A DNA stretch of 6,027 nt from Caldisericota bacterium (lineage in GTDB: Bacteria; Bipolaricaulota; Bipolaricaulia; Bipolaricaulales; Bipolaricaulaceae): assembly GCA_013151115.1 (NCBI GenBank), contig JAADIW010000055.1, positions 1 to 6,027 on the forward strand, in the 5' to 3' direction. How positions within the stretch are numbered: the first letter of the stretch is position 1; the number at the start of each line of letters is the position of its first letter. The translations under genes were made by a program, and so were the position numbers. This document shows, one piece after another, positions 1 through 5,280 of the stretch. The notes under the pieces are model-generated. The model was not told where the DNA came from, ran no database searches, and was given only the letters and a program-made list of their open reading frames with translations.

Positions 1-93
1 CTCTTCGACCACCCCGAACAGCTCCTCGCGGGGGAGGTGGTAGCCGGCGAGAAGCCGTCCGTGTCGCTCCCACATTCTGGGAGAAAAACTTAA
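1..93. other. Edge of an upstream gene, strand undecided
   Basis: Two readings are open and neither is recognised. On the plus strand, frame 1 is open from the window edge to TAA at 91-93 and would be a 30-residue C-terminal tail (LFDHPEQLLAGEVV...). It would end just before the ribosome binding site of the next gene, as expected for an upstream operon member. On the minus strand, an ATG at 75-73 opens a frame running off the left edge (MWERHGRLLAGYHLPREEL...), which would be a divergent gene. Over bases 1-75 both frames have the same high share of G/C third positions (21 of 25). The minus ATG has no Shine-Dalgarno sequence in front of it. Its start also falls in the loop of the inverted repeat at 67-83. 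I assign no function. Confidence 0.3.
67..83. repeat. Perfect 6-bp inverted repeat upstream of the transporter operon
   Basis: CTCCCA (67-72) and TGGGAG (78-83) are perfect inverted complements around the 5-base spacer CATTC. The repeat lies 27 bases upstream of the binding-protein start codon and is followed by an A-rich run (84-96). There is no T-run after it on the plus strand, so it does not look like a terminator. It could be the operator of a sugar-responsive repressor or a hairpin in the leader RNA. The regulatory role is inferred from position only. Confidence 0.35.
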
Positions 94-95
94 AA

Positions 96-101
96 AGGAG
101 G
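96..101 (+). promoter_or_regulatory. Ribosome binding site of the sugar-binding protein
   Basis: AGGAGG, eight bases before the ATG at 110. It fixes that start over the nearby alternative frames. Confidence 0.85.
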
Positions 102-109
102 GATCGTCT

Positions 110-1282
110 ATGCGTAGTTGGTGGCGTGTGTTGGGCGTCGTATTGGGAGTTTCGGTCCTGTTCGTCGGGGCGTGGGCGGAGAAGCTCGTCGTGATCGGGC
201 CCTGGTCCGGCGCCGAGGCCGATCCGTTCGTCGCCGTGCTCGACGCGTTCAAGGCGAAGACGGGGATCGACTACGAGTACCGGACGATGCGCGCCGAGGA
301 CCTGAGCAAGGTCCTCCCGGCCCAGTTCGGCGCGGGGATGGCCCCCGGCGACGTGATCTTCATGTGGGGCTGGTGGATCGCGAAGTTCGCCGACCACATG
401 GCCGACCTCAGCGACGTGATCGCCGACGTCCCGTTCGCCTACGTCAGCCCGCTGGTGGTCGACGGACGCACCGTGGGCGTCCCGTACGTGGTGTTCGTCA
501 AGCCGGGCTTCTGGTATCGGAAGTCCTTCTTCGCCGAGCACGGGCTCAAGCCGCCCACCTCCTGGCCCGACTTCATCTCGTTGCTCAAGCGGATCAAGGC
601 GATCCCGGGGATCGAGGACGCCGCCGCCTCCGGCGACGGGGTGGGCTGGCCCCTGTCGGACACCACCGAGCACTTCATCCTCGCCTACGGCGGCGTGAAC
701 ACCTTCCTCGGCCTCATCGACGGCACGATCAAGTGGGAGTCCCCCGAGGTGCGCGCCGTGTTCGAGAACTACCTCATCCCCTACCTCGATTACGCCTCCG
801 AGCCCATCGAGTGGACCAGCGCCCTCGACCTCTGGTGGGAGGGGAAGTACGGGATCTACTTCATGGGCAACTGGATCACGGGCATGGTCGATGACCCGTC
901 CGACCTCGGCGTCTTCGCCCTCCCCGGCGCCAAGGCCGTTACCGGCGGGCCCGACATCTTCTTCGTGCCCAAGTACTCCAAGAACCTCGAGGCCGCCAAG
1001 AAGCTCGCCGCGTTCCTCATGAGCAAGGAGGGCCAGGAGCTGCGGGCCGCCGGCGGCGGCAAGCTCGTGGTGCGCGCCGACGTCTCCCCCACGGCCTATC
1101 CGCCCGCCGAGCGGGCGCTGATGAAGGCCCTGGAGGGCTTCACCCTCGTCTCCGACATGGACGACACCATCGGCGGCGAGTGGCAGGCGGCCTTCTGGGA
1201 CCAGCTCAAGCTCCTGTGGGTGAAGCCCGGGGCCTTGGACGACGTGCTCCGCGTCCTCGATGAGAAGTTCCCCAAGGGCTGA
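110..1282 (+). CDS. ABC transporter sugar-binding protein (CUT1, MalE-like)
   Basis: This is a secreted solute receptor that captures a sugar and delivers it to the permeases encoded next. The 390-residue length is usual for family 1 extracellular solute-binding proteins. Residues 1-23 form a signal peptide: a charged start (MRSWWR), a hydrophobic core (residues 7-20) and an AWA cleavage site before Glu24. There is no lipobox cysteine, so the mature protein may be free in the periplasm or held in another way. The mature part opens with KLVVIGPWSGAEADPF and then 'VLDAFKAKTGIDYEYR', the usual first strand and helix of these proteins. Near the C-terminus, 'AAKKLAAFLMSKEGQE' is a conserved helix of the family. 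The start is set by AGGAGG at 96-101. Two CUT1 permeases and TreT follow, so trehalose or maltose is the likely ligand; this rests on context, since ligand residues cannot be read with certainty. The next gene's frame overlaps its last 23 bases. Confidence 0.93.
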   Translation: MRSWWRVLGVVLGVSVLFVGAWAEKLVVIGPWSGAEADPFVAVLDAFKAKTGIDYEYRTMRAEDLSKVLPAQFGAGMAPGDVIFMWGWWIAKFADHMADLSDVIADVPFAYVSPLVVDGRTVGVPYVVFVKPGFWYRKSFFAEHGLKPPTSWPDFISLLKRIKAIPGIEDAAASGDGVGWPLSDTTEHFILAYGGVNTFLGLIDGTIKWESPEVRAVFENYLIPYLDYASEPIEWTSALDLWWEGKYGIYFMGNWITGMVDDPSDLGVFALPGAKAVTGGPDIFFVPKYSKNLEAAKKLAAFLMSKEGQELRAAGGGKLVVRADVSPTAYPPAERALMKALEGFTLVSDMDDTIGGEWQAAFWDQLKLLWVKPGALDDVLRVLDEKFPKG

Positions 1283-2237
1283 ACCGAGGGGCAAGGGGGA
1301 GGGGAAGTCCCGGAGGGGGCTTCCCCTCCTTTTTTGGCGATCGTCCCGGCGGAGGGAGGAGTGGGTCGCCGCCCTCGGCTTCCTCGCCATCGGTCTCGTT
1401 CTGATCGGTTTCTTCGTCATTTGGCCCTCCATCCGGACCCTGTGGTTCAGCCTCTTCGACGCCGAGGGCTTCGCGGGGGTGCGGAACTTCGCCCGCCTCT
1501 TCGGCGACCGGGAGATCGTGGACCTGGTGCGGTTCCTGCGGCGGGAGCCGCCGTGGGGGGCGTTGCTCCACAACCTGGTGTGGATCGTGATCCACCTCCC
1601 GTTCACCGTGGGCCTGGGGCTGATCCTCGCCGTGGTCTTCTCCAAGATCCGGAGCTGGTGGGTGGGGATCGCCCGGGGCGCGATCTACCTGGGGATCGTG
1701 ACGCCCCTCATCGTCGGCGGGGTCATCATCCGGTTCCTGTTCGATAAGCACGCCGGCATGGCTCCCCAGATCCTCGGGGCCCTGGGGGCCCCGGTCCCGT
1801 GGTCGGCGGGGTGGACCGCGTACCCCGAGACGGCCCTCCTGGCGCTGGTCATCGGATCGATCTGGCTCTGGACCGGCTTTTCCATGGTGCTCCACTCCGC
1901 CGGGCTCTCCACGATAGACCGGGAGCTCTACGAGGCCGCCCAGATCGACGGGGCCTCCGAGCTGGCCCAGTTCCGCTACATCACCCTGCCGCTCCTGCGG
2001 CCGGTGACCTTGGTGGTGGCGGCGATGACCTTCCTGTGGGAGCTGAAGATCTTCGACATCGTGTACGTGGCCACCATGGGCGGCCCCGGCGGGGCGTCCA
2101 ACGTGCTCGCGCTGGAGATGTACTTCTCCGCGTTCCGGGAGCTCGACCCCTACCGGGCCTCGGCCATCGCCACCCTCATCACCCTGTTCAGCCTCCCGGT
2201 GGGCTATTGGTTCGCCCGGCGGCGGCTCAGGAGGTAA
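1260..2237 (+). CDS. ABC sugar transporter permease (MalF-like)
   Basis: This is an inner-membrane subunit of the sugar importer; it pairs with the second permease to form the channel. The 325-residue reading has about six membrane segments, near residues 36-58, 104-128, 138-162, 191-213, 245-270 and 299-320. The cytoplasmic EAA loop that docks the ATPase is clear at 223-246 (LYEAAQIDGASELAQF...), and 'MGGPGGAS' (273-280) matches the GGP motif common in MalF proteins. The start is doubtful. ATG 1260 is the only canonical in-frame start; it overlaps the binding-protein gene by 23 bases, has no visible Shine-Dalgarno sequence and gives an unusually Arg/Lys/Gly-rich residue 1-32 stretch encoded across the terminator-like hairpin. 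The family usually begins about where 'RRREEW' (30-35) lies, but no ATG, GTG or TTG occurs there in frame. The true start may be hidden by an indel, or translation may be coupled to the upstream gene. The function is secure. Confidence 0.92.
   Translation: MRSSPRAEPRGKGEGKSRRGLPLLFWRSSRRREEWVAALGFLAIGLVLIGFFVIWPSIRTLWFSLFDAEGFAGVRNFARLFGDREIVDLVRFLRREPPWGALLHNLVWIVIHLPFTVGLGLILAVVFSKIRSWWVGIARGAIYLGIVTPLIVGGVIIRFLFDKHAGMAPQILGALGAPVPWSAGWTAYPETALLALVIGSIWLWTGFSMVLHSAGLSTIDRELYEAAQIDGASELAQFRYITLPLLRPVTLVVAAMTFLWELKIFDIVYVATMGGPGGASNVLALEMYFSAFRELDPYRASAIATLITLFSLPVGYWFARRRLRR
1298..1335 (+). terminator. Intrinsic terminator-like hairpin between binding protein and permease
   Basis: GGAGGGGAAG (1298-1307) pairs perfectly with CTTCCCCTCC (1320-1329). 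The 10-bp stem closes a 12-base loop and is followed at once by six T (1330-1335). This is the classic form of a rho-independent terminator, and it begins 15 bases after the binding-protein stop. Partial termination here would give more binding protein than permease, as hairpins behind malE genes are known to do through mRNA stability or attenuation. The oddity is that the only in-frame canonical start of the permease, ATG 1260, lies upstream, so the hairpin falls within that gene's predicted coding sequence. Confidence 0.8.
2229..2234 (+). promoter_or_regulatory. Ribosome binding site of the second permease
   Basis: AGGAGG, five bases before GTG 2240. It overlaps the last codons of the first permease (stop TAA at 2235-2237) and supports GTG as the start of the MalG-like gene. 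Confidence 0.8.
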
Positions 2238-2239
2238 CG

Positions 2240-3059
2240 GTGCGGAAACGGAACATCCTGGCGAAGGCGATCGCCATCACCGTCGCGGCCATCTGGGCCC
2301 TCCCCTTCATCGGGATCGTGATGACCGCCCTGCGGCCGTCGCGGGAGGTCCTCTACGGGTGGTGGTACCCGCCGTTCCACTTCTCCATCACGAACTTCGT
2401 GAACGCCTGGACACACCCCACGGCCGCCCTGGGCATCGGCCTGCGGAACCGTCCAGGTGGCCATCGGGGCCACCCTCCTCCCCACGTTCGTGGCCTCGCT
2501 GATGGCCTACGGGCTGGGCCGGCTGCGCTTCCCCGGGCGGGGACCGCTCCTCATGATGATCGGCCTGCTCCTCGCCCTGCCGCAACAGATGATCGCGTGG
2601 CCCCTCTTCCGGGAGATGCACGCCCTGGGGCTCCTCAACAGCCTCACCGGGCTGGTGTTGGCCCACAGCGCCTGGGGGCTCCCGTGGATCGTGTTCTTCC
2701 TGCGCGGCTACATCGAGACCCTGCCGGTGGAGCTCGAGGAAGCGGCCCGGATAGACGGGGCCGGGCGCTGGAAGACCTTCATGTACGTGATATTCCCCCT
2801 GATGCTCCCCGCCCTGGCCTCGGTGATGGTCCTCCAGTTCACCTGGGTCTGGAACGATTTCTTCCTCGCCTTGATCCTCATCTTCGATCCCAATAGGATG
2901 GTGCTCACCCAGCGTATCCCCCTGCTCCGCGGCCAGTACCACGTGGACTGGGGCCTCCTGAGCGCTGGGGCGTTGATCACGATGCTGGTACCATTGCTGG
3001 TCTTCGTCTTCCTGCAGCGCTACTTCGTGCGCGGCCTGATCGGCGGCGCGGTCAAATAG
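2240..3059 (+). pseudogene. ABC sugar transporter permease (MalG-like), frameshifted
   Basis: This is the second channel subunit of the importer. It reads from GTG 2240 (VRKRNILAKAIAITVAAIWALP...) for 70 codons to about 2449, then continues in the +1 frame from about 2451 to TAG 3057-3059. Joined, the two parts give about 272 residues, the normal length for MalG-type permeases. They also restore the expected join: '...GIGLRN' followed by 'VQVAIGATLLPTFVASLMAYGLGR'. The second part carries the EAA loop 'LEEAARIDGAGRWKTF' (about 2733-2780) and several membrane segments; the C-terminus 'YFVRGLIGGAVK' is typical of the family. Removing one C at 2449-2450, or adding two bases so that AAC CGT becomes AAC ACC GT, repairs the frame; the second option recreates the family's usual Asn-Thr. 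Since the rest is fully conserved, a sequencing or assembly indel is at least as likely as a true mutation. The gene lies between its partner permease (2-base gap) and treT. Confidence 0.88.
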
Positions 3060-3085
3060 GGACGACGTCGAACCCGGGAGACCCG

Positions 3086-3091
3086 AGGAGG
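3086..3091 (+). promoter_or_regulatory. Ribosome binding site of treT
   Basis: AGGAGG, four bases before ATG 3096, in the 36-base gap after the second permease. It confirms the start and that treT is translated as part of the same operon. I see no terminator or promoter in the gap. Confidence 0.8.
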
Positions 3092-3095
3092 TGCA

Positions 3096-4289
3096 ATGAT
3101 CGAACGCTACATAACGCATGCCGGTGCGGAGGCGATCGCCGAGATCGTGTCCCTGGCCCGGGGCCTGCAGGGCCTGCGGGTGTTGCACGTGAACTCGACC
3201 TACCACGGCGGCGGCGTGGCGGGGATGCTGCGGAGCCTCGTGCCCCTGATGAACGAGGTGGGTCTGGACGCCGATTGGACCGTGCTCTTCGGCGAGCCCA
3301 AGCTCTTCTCGGCCACGAAGAAGTTCCACAACGCCTTGCAGGGGGAGGAGGTCTTCCCCGCCGAGGACGAGCTCGACGCCTACTTCCGGGTCAACGAGTT
3401 CTTCGCCCGCTACGCCCCGTTCGACCACGACCTCGTGGTCATCCACGATCCCCAGCCCCTCCCCACGATCAGCTTCCGGGAGAAGCGGGAGCCCTGGGTG
3501 TGGCGGTGCCACATCGACCTCTCCGCGCCGGAGGAACGCGCTTGGGACCTGCTCAGGCCCTACATCCTGCGCTACGACGCCGTGGTGGTTTCCTCGGAGG
3601 CGTTCCGCAAGGAGGACCTCCCCACGGAGACGTTCATCGTCCCCCCCGCCATCGATCCCCTGTCCGATATCAACCGCGAGCTCTCCCCGGCCGAGGTGGA
3701 GGAGAAGCTCGCCCAATATGGGGTGCCCACGGACAAGCCCCTGATCGTACAGGTCTCCCGGTTCGACAAGTGGAAGGATCCCCTGGGGGTGCTGGAGGTC
3801 TACCGCCGGCTCCGCGATGAGGCCGACGCCCGGCTGGTGATGTTGGGGAACATGGCGGGTGACGACCCCGAGGGGCCCGAGATCTTCGCCCGGGTGAGGG
3901 AGCGGGCCGCGGCGCTCCCGGATGTCCACCTCATCACCGAGACCGACGAGCTCCTGGTGAACGCCCTCCAGCGGGCGGCGGCGGCCGTGGTGCAGCTCTC
4001 CACCCGGGAGGGGTTCGGCCTCACCGTCTCCGAGGCGCTGTGGAAGGGGACGCCGGTGGTGGCGACCGCCGTGGGGGGGATACCGCTCCAGGTACGCGAC
4101 GGCGAGACGGGGTTCCTCGTGGCCCCCGGTGACTACGACGCCGCGGCGGGGCGGGTCCTGGAGCTCCTGCGGGACGAGGACCTGCGCCGGGAACTGGGCA
4201 CGCGTGGACGGGAACACGTGAGGGAGAACTTCCTCATCACGCGGTTACTGCGCGATTGGCTCTCCCTCATCCGCGAGCTCCTGGGTTGA
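3096..4289 (+). CDS. treT: Trehalose synthase (glycosyltransferring), TreT
   Basis: This cytoplasmic GT4-family retaining glycosyltransferase (GT-B fold) catalyses NDP-glucose + glucose <=> trehalose + NDP, the TreT reaction. It has 397 residues, close to the roughly 400-415 of known TreT proteins. The N-terminal acceptor domain shows the TreT signature 'LHVNSTYHGGGVAGML' (about 30-45), then 'KKFHNALQG' (75-83), 'VVIHDPQPLP' (114-123) and 'WRCHIDLS' (136-143). The C-terminal nucleotide-sugar domain starts after 'PPAIDPLSDINRE' (183-195). It has 'VSRFDKWKDPLGV' (220-232), in which Arg222 and Lys227 are the expected phosphate-binding pair, and the GT4 E-x7-E motif Glu305/Glu313 in 'REGFGLTVSEAL'. 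All key residues are present, so the enzyme looks intact. Its place behind a sugar importer suggests use of imported trehalose, but the reaction is reversible and the direction cannot be read from the sequence. The last 45 bases overlap an antisense ATPase remnant. The donor nucleotide (ADP, UDP or GDP) is not determined. Confidence 0.93.
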   Translation: MIERYITHAGAEAIAEIVSLARGLQGLRVLHVNSTYHGGGVAGMLRSLVPLMNEVGLDADWTVLFGEPKLFSATKKFHNALQGEEVFPAEDELDAYFRVNEFFARYAPFDHDLVVIHDPQPLPTISFREKREPWVWRCHIDLSAPEERAWDLLRPYILRYDAVVVSSEAFRKEDLPTETFIVPPAIDPLSDINRELSPAEVEEKLAQYGVPTDKPLIVQVSRFDKWKDPLGVLEVYRRLRDEADARLVMLGNMAGDDPEGPEIFARVRERAAALPDVHLITETDELLVNALQRAAAAVVQLSTREGFGLTVSEALWKGTPVVATAVGGIPLQVRDGETGFLVAPGDYDAAAGRVLELLRDEDLRRELGTRGREHVRENFLITRLLRDWLSLIRELLG

Positions 4290-4728
4290 ACACCACGGCC
4301 CCTGTAGGCCCGCCAGGAGCCGCCAAGGGAGCGCGGCGATCCTCCGACCCAGCCGCAGGACTTCGTCGCCGCAGTAGATGAGGATCCCGGCGCGACACCC
4401 CGGATACCCGGATAGGAAGAGGCGGAGCGCCTTTGCATCGGCGTAGTGAACAGTCTTCCCGAGTTTCACCTCGAAGGCCACGAGGGATCGCCCCCATCCC
4501 ACCGCGAAATCCACCTCGGCCCCCGCCCACAGCCCATCGGGGGCCTCTTCGGCCAGCGCCGGGACGCCCGGGTCGTCGAGCGAGAGGTAACGCCAGCCCG
4601 CTACGGGCCCCGCGTGCCTGAGAAGGGTGGATTTGCCCCCCGGCCTCGCTCCGGTGAGGACCGTGACCGGATGGGGGCGTACCGCCTCGGCCAGCCGGGC
4701 CTCCAGCCACCGGGTTCTGTAAATCCAT
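4245..4728 (-). pseudogene. Remnant of an AAA/DUF4143-family ATPase with internal deletion
   Basis: The translated minus strand matches both ends, but not the middle, of the common AAA_14 plus DUF4143 ATP-binding proteins. The N-terminal piece (about 4724 down to 4530, 65 residues) begins 'IYRTRWLEARLAEAV', carries a P-loop 'TGARPGGKSTLLRH' and ends at 'RYLSLDDPGVPALAEEAPDGL'. It joins directly to a C-terminal piece (about 4529 down to 4311) with 'GAEVDFAVGWGRSLVAFEVK', 'YPGCRAGILIYCGDEV' and 'AALPWRLL', the family's restriction-endonuclease-like end. Whole proteins are about 400 residues, so some 200-250 are missing, including Walker B and most of DUF4143. The start is also broken: ATG 4728-4726 is one base out of frame, and dropping one G would give Met-Ile-Tyr-Arg. 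The frame runs past the usual C-terminus to a stop at 4247-4245, inside the antisense of treT. The gene is almost surely dead. The family's biological role is poorly known. Confidence 0.8.
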
Positions 4729-4770
4729 TTATTTGCTGAACGATGATCATTCAGGTGATGGATGATTATC
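4719..4770. promoter_or_regulatory. AT-rich intergenic patch, possible control region
   Basis: This is the most AT-rich stretch in the right half of the window. It holds the 8-bp palindrome ATGATCAT (4743-4750) and repeated GATGAT/GATTAT words (4742-4769). It lies about 100 bases upstream of the ferredoxin gene and is the natural place for a promoter of the AOR unit. However, I cannot find a convincing -35/-10 pair: TTGCTG at 4733-4738 and GATTAT at 4764-4769 are 25 bases apart, which is too wide. The call rests on composition and position only. Confidence 0.25.
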
Positions 4771-4828
4771 GGCCAACGGCGTGGCCACAACCGGCCGCGG
4801 GAGCCGGACGGATCGGTGACGATGGATG

Positions 4829-4845
4829 GCGGGGTTTGTCCCCGC
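4829..4845. repeat. Short GC hairpin in the leader of the AOR unit
   Basis: GCGGGG (4829-4834) and CCCCGC (4840-4845) pair perfectly around the loop TTTGT. The hairpin ends 27 bases before the ferredoxin start codon and has no T-run on either strand, so it is not a standard terminator. It may be a leader hairpin or one copy of a dispersed intergenic repeat; one copy cannot tell. Confidence 0.3.
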
Positions 4846-4872
4846 TTCGGCGCGGCGGTAGAGTGGGACACG

Positions 4873-5280
4873 ATGGCGAAGCGGCTCTCGGTGGTGGACG
4901 TCGATCGGTGCGTGGACTGCCTCCTGTGCGCGTTCGCGTGCGCGCGGCGCTTCGGGGAGGGGGGCCTCGCGCGCTCGGCCATCGCGGTGCGGTCGGTGGG
5001 CGGGATGGAGCGGGGGTTCGTGGTGATCGTCTGCCGCGCCTGCGAGGATCCCCCGTGCCTCGCCGCCTGCCCGGTGGGCGCGATCGCGAAGGCGGAGGTG
5101 GGGGTGCGGGTGGACCTCGAGCGGTGCATCGGCTGCGGGATGTGCGTCCGGGCATGCCCCATCGGGGCGGTGTTCTGGGATGCGGAGCGGGGGAAGCCCG
5201 TGATCTGCCGGCACTGCGGCCTCTGTGCCGGCTTCTGCCCCCACGGCGTGATCGCGTTCGCGGAGGTCCCCGGGGGATAG
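4873..5280 (+). CDS. Four-cluster 4Fe-4S ferredoxin-like protein (AorA-like)
   Basis: This electron-transfer protein probably carries electrons between the neighbouring AOR and the cell's redox pool. In 135 residues it has 16 cysteines in four groups: Cys13/16/19/23, Cys54/57/62/66, Cys85/88/91/95 and Cys112/115/118/122. Three groups follow C-x2-C-x2-C-x3-C and the second follows C-x2-C-x4-C-x3-C. A Pro follows the last cysteine in three groups (ACPVGA, ACPIGA, FCPHGV), as in ferredoxins. This pattern fits four [4Fe-4S] clusters, like the small subunit AorA of bacterial AORs and related dicluster proteins of the DMSO-reductase beta type. I chose ATG 4873 because MAKRLSVVDVDRCVDC matches the usual N-terminus of such proteins; the frame is open from ATG 4762, but that extension runs through the leader hairpin and looks non-coding. 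No strong Shine-Dalgarno sequence precedes 4873. The stop at 5278-5280 meets the start of the AOR gene. Confidence 0.88.
   Translation: MAKRLSVVDVDRCVDCLLCAFACARRFGEGGLARSAIAVRSVGGMERGFVVIVCRACEDPPCLAACPVGAIAKAEVGVRVDLERCIGCGMCVRACPIGAVFWDAERGKPVICRHCGLCAGFCPHGVIAFAEVPGG
5262..5266 (+). promoter_or_regulatory. Candidate ribosome binding site of the AOR gene
   Basis: GGAGG within the last codons of the ferredoxin gene. It would stand ten bases before the place (5277) where the AOR start codon is expected. It supports a start at the stop/start junction even though no ATG is present there in frame. Confidence 0.4.

Noticed and set aside
1206..1895. A 229-codon minus-strand frame opposite the first permease.
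   Set aside because: It has low-complexity Pro/Glu/Asp/Gly composition and is antisense to a clear membrane protein.
2388..4217. A 609-codon open frame on the minus strand across the permease and treT genes.
   Set aside because: It is antisense to well-recognised genes, its protein is a biased His/Gly/Glu/Pro-rich mix with no domain, and long antisense frames are expected in GC-rich coding DNA.
4297..4321. A possible terminator after treT: GGCCCCTG paired with CAGGAGCC.
   Set aside because: The stem has a mismatch and no T-run follows on either strand; the bases are also part of the ATPase remnant.
4733..4769. TTGCTG and GATTAT as a sigma-70 promoter for the AOR unit.
   Set aside because: The 25-base spacer is far from the usual 16-18 and no better pair is present.
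4762..4872. A 37-residue N-terminal extension of the ferredoxin from ATG 4762.
   Set aside because: It crosses the hairpin at 4829-4845 and the AT-rich patch, shows no conserved motif, and the known family N-terminus fits ATG 4873.
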